This document shows positions 57,841 to 64,000 of a stretch of DNA of 64,000 nt, one piece after another. A model generated the notes under the pieces. That model worked only from the letters and a program-made list of their open reading frames with translations, searched no databases and was not told the origin of the DNA. Position 1 is the first letter of the stretch, and each line of letters opens with the position of its first letter. The translations under genes were made by a program, and so were the position numbers. Source of the stretch: Halomonas stenophila (lineage in GTDB: Bacteria > Pseudomonadota > Gammaproteobacteria > Pseudomonadales > Halomonadaceae); the NCBI RefSeq assembly GCF_014192275.1, contig NZ_JACHXR010000014.1, positions 1 through 64,000 of the forward strand, read 5' to 3'.

Positions 57841-59166
57841 ATGACCCAGACACCGCCACGCACCCGCGGCCTTCATGAGCTCTATGCCGAGGACCCCGAG
57901 GCCGCCGACAGGCTGCTGTGGGATCGTGAAGTGGACCCGGTGACCCGCCGCGGCTTCCTCAAGCGCTCCAGCCTGCTGGCCATGGCCGCGGCCGTGGGGG
58001 GCAGCATCCCCTTCGCCCACCAGATGCCCGGCGGCCTGATTCCCGCCGCCCTGGCCCAGAGCGAGGAACCCTTCCGCCTGACCGGCAAGGAGGGGCTGAC
58101 CGTCCTCAACGACCGCCCCATCAACGCCGAGACGCCCCCCCACCTGCTCGACGACGACGTGACCCCCGGCCGGGTCATGTTCGTGCGCAACAACGGCATC
58201 CCCCCGGCGGTGGAGGCCATCGACGTCGAGGCCTGGCAACTCGAGGTCGCCGGGGAGTCCTGCGTGAATCCACAGAGCTTCTCCATCGCCGAGCTCAAGC
58301 AGACGTTCGAGCACCATACCTACCAGCTGCAGGTGGAATGCGGCGGCAACGGCCGCAGCGAGTACGTGCCCTCGGCGAGCGGCAACCAGTGGACCACCGG
58401 CGCCGTGGCCTGTCCACGCTTCACCGGCGCGCGGCTGCGCGACGTGCTGGAGGCCTGCGGCATCGCCGACGACGCCGTCTATATCGGCTACTACGGCGCC
58501 GACAGCCATGTCAGCGGCGACCCCGAGCGGGACCCCATTTCCCGGGGGGTCCCCATGGCGAAGGCGCTGGAGGACGAGTCGCTGATCGCCTGGGCGATGA
58601 ACGGCGAGGACATTCCCTACCTCAACGGCCACCCCCTGCGCCTGGTCTGCGGCGGCTGGCCGGGGTCGGTCTCGGGCAAGTGGCTGAACCGCATCGTGAT
58701 CCGCAACCAGAAGCACGACGGCACCAAGATGGGCGCGCCCTCCTACAGCGTGCCCAAGCATCCGGTCGCGCCCGGCACCGAGGTGCCGCTGGAGGACTTC
58801 GAGACCATCCAGTCCATGCCGGTGAAGTCGCTGGTGACCTTCCCGAAATCGGGCGTCACGCATTCCCTGGACGAACCGCTGACGGTGCGGGGACACGCCT
58901 GGGCCGGGGATCTCGCGGTCGAGGCCGTGCATGTCTCCATCGATTTCGGCGCCACCTGGCAGCCGGCCGAACTCAAGGCGGCGCCCAACCGGCTCGCCTG
59001 GCAGCGCTGGACGAGCGCGGTGGAGTTCCCCGAACCCGGTTACTACGAGGTCTGGGCCAGGGCCACCGATAGCCAGGGACGCGCCCAGCCGATGGTGGTA
59101 CCGGGCTGGAATCCCAAGGGCTATCTCAACAACGCCTGCCACCGCATCGCCGTCCAGGTGGCATAG
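57841..59166 (+). CDS. sorA: Sulfite dehydrogenase molybdopterin subunit (SorA/SoxC-like)
   Basis: A periplasmic molybdenum enzyme of the sulfite-oxidase family. The 441-residue precursor has a Tat signal (TRRGFLKRSS at 35-44), an oxidoreductase Moco domain with the molybdenum Cys167 in LQVECGGNGRSEYVP, YIGYYGADSHVSGDPERDP, and a C-terminal Mo-co dimerisation domain (VRGHAWAGDLAVEAVHVSID). The next gene is a c-type cytochrome 8 bp downstream, the SorAB arrangement. It could instead be a SoxCD-type sulfur dehydrogenase, but no other sox genes are present. Confidence 0.87.
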   Translation: MTQTPPRTRGLHELYAEDPEAADRLLWDREVDPVTRRGFLKRSSLLAMAAAVGGSIPFAHQMPGGLIPAALAQSEEPFRLTGKEGLTVLNDRPINAETPPHLLDDDVTPGRVMFVRNNGIPPAVEAIDVEAWQLEVAGESCVNPQSFSIAELKQTFEHHTYQLQVECGGNGRSEYVPSASGNQWTTGAVACPRFTGARLRDVLEACGIADDAVYIGYYGADSHVSGDPERDPISRGVPMAKALEDESLIAWAMNGEDIPYLNGHPLRLVCGGWPGSVSGKWLNRIVIRNQKHDGTKMGAPSYSVPKHPVAPGTEVPLEDFETIQSMPVKSLVTFPKSGVTHSLDEPLTVRGHAWAGDLAVEAVHVSIDFGATWQPAELKAAPNRLAWQRWTSAVEFPEPGYYEVWARATDSQGRAQPMVVPGWNPKGYLNNACHRIAVQVA

Positions 59167-59174
59167 GGGGTCCC

Positions 59175-59552
59175 ATGACGATCACGCTACCCGTGCGGCC
59201 GTTGCTGCTGGCCCTGGCCCTGCTCGTTCCCCCGGGCGCGGCCGCCCAGGAGACCGACCCCGAGAGCGGCCTGGTCAAGGCCGAGGGATGGGAGGTGGTC
59301 AAGGCCAACTGCACGGTCTGCCATTCCGCCCAACTGGTCACCCAGAACAGCGGCTCGCGCAACCATTGGGAGAAGCTCATCCGCTGGATGCAGGAGACAC
59401 AGGGCTTGTGGCAGTTCCGACCCGAGATGGAGGCCACCATCCTCGATTACCTGGCGGAGCATTACGGCCCCAAGGAGGGCGCCCGGCGCCCTCCTCTGCC
59501 CCGTCAACTGATGCCGGACAACCCCTACGCGTCAGGCGATGATGCCGGCTGA
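59175..59552 (+). CDS. sorB: c-type cytochrome subunit of sulfite dehydrogenase (SorB-like)
   Basis: A 125-residue periplasmic monohaem cytochrome with a signal peptide (about 1-24, ending GAAA), haem motif CTVCH at 46-50, and a likely axial Met in RQLMPDNPY. It accepts electrons from the molybdenum subunit encoded upstream and passes them to the respiratory chain. Confidence 0.87.
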   Translation: MTITLPVRPLLLALALLVPPGAAAQETDPESGLVKAEGWEVVKANCTVCHSAQLVTQNSGSRNHWEKLIRWMQETQGLWQFRPEMEATILDYLAEHYGPKEGARRPPLPRQLMPDNPYASGDDAG

Positions 59553-59753
59553 TCCAGCAGGCCAGCCTCCAGCCGCTCGGCCGATGGATCCCGGGGCAAT
59601 CCGGAACCTCGGCGCACTATCGTCTGTCACCGAAGTCGCCTGTCACTGAACTGGCCAGCCGGCGGTATCGCTCCGGGTGATGTTCATACCCTGAGCCAGA
59701 TCGGATCGTCGGCGGCTGGTTACCATGGAGTCACGATCCCAGGGACGACCACG

Positions 59754-61361
59754 ATGAATCGACGCGACTTCCTGAGAGCCGGCACCATCCTCGGCGGTGC
59801 CTTCCTGCCCCTCTCTCCCCTGCTCGCCGCTACTTCACGGCGAATCCCCACCACCGGCCCCCGCGAGCCCTTCGATCATGCCTGGCTCAAGGGCCTGGCC
59901 CGTCGCCTCTCCGAGCAGCCCCCACGGGAGGCCCCTCCCGAGTTGCCGGCGACACTCGAGGACCTGAGCTGGGACCAGTACCAGGCCATCGGCTTTCGTC
60001 CCGATCACGCCCTCTGGGCCCAGGACGAGGAGGCCCCCTTTCGGGCCCAGCTGTTTCACCTTGGCCGAAATTTCAAGCAGCCGGTAAGGATCTACACCCT
60101 TCGCGACGGCCAGGCTCAGGAGATCGCCTACGACCCGGCGATGTTCGACTTCGGTGCCTCCGGCATCGAGGGCGAGAGACTCGACGAGCGCCTGGGCTTC
60201 GCCGGCTTCCGGCTCCACCACCGGGACGACTGGCAACGGGATATCGCCGCCTTCCTCGGTGCCAGCTACTTCCGCGCGGTCAGTGACTCCCTGCAATACG
60301 GCTTGTCGGCGCGCGGCCTGGCCATCGACACCGCCATGAACCGCCCCGAGGAATTTCCCGACTTCACCCGCTTCTGGCTGGAGCGACCCGGCGACGGAGA
60401 GGCCGTCGATGTCTATGCCCTACTCGAGTCGCCCAGCGTCACCGGCGCCTATCGTTTCCGGATCCGTAACCCGGAAGCCGGCGTGGTCATGGACGTGGAC
60501 GCCGCCCTCTACCCACGCCAGCGCATCGAGCGCTTGGGCATCGCCCCGCTGACCAGCATGTACCTGGTCGGCGAGAACGACCGCGACGCCGGCTGGGACT
60601 GGCGTCCCGAGATCCACGACTCCGACGGCCTGGCGATGCACACCGGCGATGGCGAATGGCTGTGGCGCCCGCTCACCAACCCGCGCCAGTTGCGCTTCAA
60701 TGCCTACGCCGACACCAACCCCCGCGGTTTCGGCCTGGTCCAGCGTGACCACGACTTCGACCACTACCAGGACGACGGCGTCTTCTACGACCGCCGGCCC
60801 AGCCTGTGGGTCGAACCCAAGGGCGACTGGGGCGCCGGCTCGGTGCAGTTGACGGAGATCCCGGCCCTCGACGAGACCTTCGACAACATCGTCGCCTTCT
60901 GGCACCCCGAGGCCCCCGCCGAACCCGGCCAGGAGATGCGGTTCGGCTACCGCCTGTACTGGCACGCCTACCCGCCACACCAGCCGCCCCGGGCACGCTG
61001 CGTCGCCACCCGCACCGGCCTGGGCGGGGTCGTCGGTCAGCCTCGTGAGTACTTCAGCTGGCGCTTCGTGGTCGACTTCCGGGGCGGCCCCTTCCCCCTC
61101 GATGACCGGGCAGACCTCGAGGTCGAGCCGGTCATCGAGACCTCCGCGGGCCGCGTCGAGCTCACCTCGGCCCGCCCCCTGGAGGCGATCCAGGGCTATC
61201 GGGCGATGTTCGATGTCATTCCCCCGGACGATGGCACCGAGCCGATCAATCTGCGCCTCTATCTGGAGGGCGACGACCAACCGCTGACCGAGATCTGGAT
61301 CTACCAGTGGACGCCGCCGCCCGCCGAGGAGCGGAAGCTTCACAACCCCGCCCACCTGTGA
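59754..61361 (+). CDS. opgD: Glucan biosynthesis protein D (OpgD)
   Basis: A Tat-exported periplasmic protein that shapes osmoregulated periplasmic glucans. The 535-residue precursor has the Tat motif RRDFLRAG at 3-10 and matches OpgD/OpgG closely: LGFAGFRLHH, FLGASYFRAVSDSLQYGLSA, RGLAIDTAM, PEEFPDFTRFWLERP, LGIAPLTSMY, PEIHDSDGLAMHTGDGEWLW, RPSLWVEPKGDWGAGSVQL. No opgH is nearby. Closer to OpgD than OpgG because of the Tat signal. Stands alone, fitting with a halophile's osmotic gene set. Confidence 0.94.
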   Translation: MNRRDFLRAGTILGGAFLPLSPLLAATSRRIPTTGPREPFDHAWLKGLARRLSEQPPREAPPELPATLEDLSWDQYQAIGFRPDHALWAQDEEAPFRAQLFHLGRNFKQPVRIYTLRDGQAQEIAYDPAMFDFGASGIEGERLDERLGFAGFRLHHRDDWQRDIAAFLGASYFRAVSDSLQYGLSARGLAIDTAMNRPEEFPDFTRFWLERPGDGEAVDVYALLESPSVTGAYRFRIRNPEAGVVMDVDAALYPRQRIERLGIAPLTSMYLVGENDRDAGWDWRPEIHDSDGLAMHTGDGEWLWRPLTNPRQLRFNAYADTNPRGFGLVQRDHDFDHYQDDGVFYDRRPSLWVEPKGDWGAGSVQLTEIPALDETFDNIVAFWHPEAPAEPGQEMRFGYRLYWHAYPPHQPPRARCVATRTGLGGVVGQPREYFSWRFVVDFRGGPFPLDDRADLEVEPVIETSAGRVELTSARPLEAIQGYRAMFDVIPPDDGTEPINLRLYLEGDDQPLTEIWIYQWTPPPAEERKLHNPAHL

Positions 61362-61446
61362 GGGCCACGCTTGCCCGACCGGCCGGTAGCGGGGACTCGT
61401 GACCTGGCACTGGGGGCTTGCCTTTGGCCCCGGGCGAGCCTTCGGC

Positions 61447-61474
61447 TTGCAGACAGAGGTGCCGCCTTTATACT
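61447..61474 (+). promoter_or_regulatory. Promoter of the radical SAM gene
   Basis: TTGCAG (61447-61452) and TATACT (61469-61474) are 16 bp apart. The -10 hexamer overlaps the LexA-like box, and transcription would start only about 10 bases before the first ATG. Confidence 0.6.
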
Positions 61475-61488
61475 GCATATAGATACAG
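61473..61488. promoter_or_regulatory. LexA-like SOS box
   Basis: CTGCATATAGATACAG matches the CTGT-N8-ACAG LexA consensus at all but one core base and overlaps the -10 hexamer of the promoter before the radical SAM gene. Homologues of this gene (PA0069 type) belong to the Pseudomonas aeruginosa SOS regulon, which supports the site. Confidence 0.72.
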
Positions 61489-61491
61489 ATA

Positions 61492-62574
61492 ATGAGCGAC
61501 GCCGCCATGGCCATTCGTCATCCCTCGCTGCCGCACAAGGGTCGCGGTGCCACCTATGACCCCGCCAATCGTTTCGCGCCGTCTCACAGCGAGGCGATCG
61601 ACGACGGCTGGTGGCAGGAGGCCACCCCGCCGCGGCTGGCCACCGAGGTGGCGGAGGAGCGCGCGCGCAGCGCCCTGGCGTGGAACACCTCACCGGACCT
61701 GCCCTTCGACCGTTCCCTGAATCCGTACCGCGGCTGCGAACATGGCTGCATCTACTGCTACGCCCGGCCGAGCCACGCCTACTGGGACCTCTCTCCCGGG
61801 CTGGACTTCGAGACCCGCCTGATCGCCCGCTCCGGCCTGGTCGAGCGGCTCGAGGAGGAACTCGCCAGGCCGGGCTACGTCTGCCGGTCGATCAACCTCG
61901 CCGGCAACACCGATGCCTACCAGCCGCTGGAGGCCGAGCGTGGCACGACCCGCCGGGTACTGGCCTTCCTGCTGGAGTGCCGCCACCCGGTCACCCTGGT
62001 CACCAAGAGCGCGCTGATCCTGCGTGACCTCGACCTGCTGTCGGCGCTCGCCGAGCGCCGGCTGGTGCGGGTGATGGTCAGCCTGACCAGCCTCGATCGC
62101 GACCTCAAGCGTGCCCTGGAGCCGCGGGCGGCGGCGCCGGAGGCGCGCCTCAAGGTGATCTCGCGGCTGGCCGGCGCCGGCGTGCCGGTGGGGACCCTGG
62201 TCGCCCCGGTGATTCCGGGGCTCACCGACCATGAGCTGGAACGGCTGATGACGGCCGCCCGGGAGGCCGGCGCGACCAATGCCGGCTGGATGCTGCTGCG
62301 CCTGCCCCGGGAGGTCGCCCCGCTGTTCGAGGCCTGGCTGGCCGAGCATTACCCCGAGCGGGCGGCCAGGGTGATGAGCCTGATCCGCCAGTGCCGGGGC
62401 GGACAGGCCTACGACGGCCGCTTCGGGCACCGCATGCGCGGCCAGGGCGTGTTCGCCGAGTTGCTCGAGCAGCGCTTTCGCAAGACCTACCGCCGGCTCG
62501 GCTTCCCCGGCGATGCGCCGCTGGATACCACGACCTTCCGGCCGCCACGGCGCCAGGGGGAGCTCTTCGAGTGA
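61492..62574 (+). CDS. PA0069-family radical SAM protein
   Basis: A 360-residue radical SAM protein with the [4Fe-4S] motif CEHGCIYCYAR (Cys82, Cys86, Cys89; CxxxCxxC) preceded by SLNPYRGCEH, and conserved NLAGNTDAYQPLEAERGTTR and LVTKSALILRDLDLL. It resembles the SplB/spore photoproduct lyase branch but lacks its DNA-repair signatures. The SOS box upstream suggests a DNA-damage role. First ATG at 61492; an ATG at 61507 is possible, and neither has a clear ribosome site. Confidence 0.85.
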   Translation: MSDAAMAIRHPSLPHKGRGATYDPANRFAPSHSEAIDDGWWQEATPPRLATEVAEERARSALAWNTSPDLPFDRSLNPYRGCEHGCIYCYARPSHAYWDLSPGLDFETRLIARSGLVERLEEELARPGYVCRSINLAGNTDAYQPLEAERGTTRRVLAFLLECRHPVTLVTKSALILRDLDLLSALAERRLVRVMVSLTSLDRDLKRALEPRAAAPEARLKVISRLAGAGVPVGTLVAPVIPGLTDHELERLMTAAREAGATNAGWMLLRLPREVAPLFEAWLAEHYPERAARVMSLIRQCRGGQAYDGRFGHRMRGQGVFAELLEQRFRKTYRRLGFPGDAPLDTTTFRPPRRQGELFE

Positions 62575-62613
62575 CCCTGTCCGCTGTCGCGACGCGGCCG
62601 GCGAGGGAGTACG

Positions 62614-64000
62614 TCACTCGCGCTTGCCATCGACCAGGCGGCTCAGGTTGAGGGGATTGTCATCCCGCAGGGCCTCGGGCAGCAGGCCCTCCGGCAGGTT
62701 CTGGTAGCACACCGGGCGCAGGAAGCGCCGGATGGCGGCGCTGCCCACCGAGGTGGTGCGGCTGTCGGACGTGGCCGGGAAGGGCCCGCCGTGGACCATG
62801 GCATGGCACACCTCCACCCCGGTCGGCCAGCCGTTGACCAGCACCCGGCCGGCGCGGCGCTCGAGGGTCGGCAAGAGGGCGCGGGCGGCCTCCAGGTCGG
62901 CGTCGTCCATCTGCAGCGTGATGGTCAGTTGGCCTTCCAGTTGCTCCGCCACGGCACGCATCTCGTCGAGGTCCTCGCACTCGATCACCAGCGACGACGA
63001 TCCGAAGACCTCGGCCTGCAGCGCCTCGCTGGACAGGAAGTCCGCCGCGCGGGCCGAGAACAGCGCCGACTGGCCCTCATGGGGGCCCACGGCGGGGACA
63101 CCCCGCGCGATCTCGCGTGCCACGGCGGCCAGCTGACTGACGCCATCCCCGTAGGCGGCGTGAATCCCCGGGGTAAGCATGGTCTGGGCAGGACTCTTCT
63201 GCACGACCGCCCCGGCGGCGGCAACGAACGCCTCCAGCGCCTCCCCCTTCACGCCGATCACCAGGCCCGGGTTGGTGCAGAACTGCCCCGCGCCCAGGTT
63301 GAGCGAGGCGACGAAGCCGGACGCGATGTCCTGTCCGCGCGCCTTGAGCGCCTCGGGCAGCAGGAACACCGGGTTGATCGAGCTCATCTCGGCATACACC
63401 GGGATCGGCTGGGGGCGCGCCTGGGCGGTGGCCATCAGCGCCAGTCCCCCGGCACGCGAGCCGGTGAACCCGACGGCCTGGATGTGCGGGTCGGCGACCA
63501 GCGCCTGGCCAATCTCGTTGCCCGCGCCGAACAGCAGCGAGAACACGCCCTCGGGCAGCTCGCACTCGGCCACGGCGGCCTGCACGGCGCGACCGACCAG
63601 CTCGGAGGTACCGGGATGGGCGGCATGGGCCTTGACCACCACGGGACAGCCGGCGGCCAGTGCCGACGCCGTATCTCCCCCGGCCACGCTGAAGGCCAGC
63701 GGGAAGTTGCTGGCCCCGAAGACCCCCACCGGGCCCAGGGCGACATGGCGCTGGCGGAGGTCGACCCGTGGCATCGGCTGCCGCTCGGGCTGCGCCGGGT
63801 CGATCCGCACATCCAGCCACTCGCCGGCCCGTACCACCGAGGCGAACAGGCGCAGCTGGCCGCAGGTGCGTCCCCGCTCGCCTTCCAGGCGCGCCTGGGG
63901 CAGGCCGGTCTCGGCCATGCCGCGCTCGATCAAGGCATCGCCCAGCGCCTCGATCTCGGCGGCGATAGTCTCCAGGAAGCTCGCGCGGGCTTCCAGGGAG
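62614..64000 (-). CDS. 2,5-dioxovalerate (ketoglutarate semialdehyde) dehydrogenase, 5'-truncated by window
   Basis: The frame is open to the window edge, so the N-terminus is missing; 461 residues are visible. It belongs to the NADP-dependent KGSADH branch of aldehyde dehydrogenases: [33 protein letters not shown], the Glu in [13 protein letters not shown], nucleophile Cys in [14 protein letters not shown], and the branch-specific C-terminus [20 protein letters not shown]. The enzyme oxidises alpha-ketoglutarate semialdehyde in pentose, sugar-acid or hydroxyproline breakdown. Neighbouring pathway genes would lie beyond the window. Confidence 0.88.
   Translation of the reverse strand, partial: SLEARASFLETIAAEIEALGDALIERGMAETGLPQARLEGERGRTCGQLRLFASVVRAGEWLDVRIDPAQPERQPMPRVDLRQRHVALGPVGVFGASNFPLAFSVAGGDTASALAAGCPVVVKAHAAHPGTSELVGRAVQAAVAECELPEGVFSLLFGAGNEIGQALVADPHIQAVGFTGSRAGGLALMATAQARPQPIPVYAEMSSINPVFLLPEALKARGQDIASGFVASLNLGAGQFCTNPGLVIGVKGEALEAFVAAAGAVVQKSPAQTMLTPGIHAAYGDGVSQLAAVAREIARGVPAVGPHEGQSALFSARAADFLSSEALQAEVFGSSSLVIECEDLDEMRAVAEQLEGQLTITLQMDDADLEAARALLPTLERRAGRVLVNGWPTGVEVCHAMVHGGPFPATSDSRTTSVGSAAIRRFLRPVCYQNLPEGLLPEALRDDNPLNLSRLVDGKRE

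Noticed and set aside
61362-61460. Small ORF between opgD and the radical SAM gene (61371-61559)
   Set aside because: It crosses the promoter and SOS box, has no ribosome site and overlaps the radical SAM start.

Overview
The window is very GC-rich gammaproteobacterial DNA and looks like a Halomonas-type (Halomonadaceae) moderate halophile. The evidence is the betI-betB-betA glycine-betaine operon, a FadE-type long acyl-CoA dehydrogenase, PanP, OpgD and a complete-looking aerobic cobalamin cluster of the Pseudomonas/Halomonas kind. The genus is inferred from gene content and protein resemblance, not proven.

Layout. 1-2.0 kb: an IS3-family element (two ORFs with a slippery A6G) inserted at the start of an IS5-like transposase fragment, then three identical tRNA-Asn genes and one tRNA-Met. 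2.0-6.3 kb: remnant of a choline/betaine ABC binding-protein gene, a BetI-type operator, and betI-betB-betA. 6.4-16 kb: fadE, an SLC13-type permease, and an operon of two crotonases and an ADP-forming acyl-CoA synthetase, divergent from an RpiR-type regulator. 16-19.2 kb: qorA, azurin, a hypothetical protein and a glycerophosphodiester phosphodiesterase. 19.3-24.2 kb: panP, cobQ and three small genes (C39-like, VOC, GFA), flanked on both sides by fragments of another cobQ.

24.3-41.8 kb is the corrin-ring factory: bluB, cobO, cobF, cobM, cobE, cobL, cobK (opposite strand), cobJ, cobI, cobH, cobG, cobN, cobW, cobB and a ChlI/ChlD-type chelatase subunit. Most junctions are ATGA overlaps and the main operon starts with a cobalamin riboswitch. 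A 168-bp inverted repeat brackets the cobO-cobH part; one copy fuses the cobG and cobH reading frames. 42.2-45.2 kb: a divergent FecCD-type ABC importer behind a Zur-like box and a 24-codon leader ORF. 45.3-47.2 kb: an isolated fructose-type PTS EIIABC. 47.3-52.2 kb: vitamin B12 uptake (btuB-btuF-btuC-btuD) under a second cobalamin riboswitch. 52.2-57.7 kb: the nucleotide-loop and late-assembly operon (cobT, cbiB, cobD, cobU, cobS, cobC, and a second CobU-like protein). 57.8-64 kb: sulfite dehydrogenase sorAB, opgD, a LexA-boxed radical SAM gene, and a 5'-truncated ketoglutarate-semialdehyde dehydrogenase.

Together the cobalamin genes cover precorrin-2 to adenosylcobalamin, lower-ligand synthesis (BluB) and salvage/import. 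CobA (or CysG) and a CobR-type reductase are not in the window. No CRISPR array, rRNA or phage module was seen.
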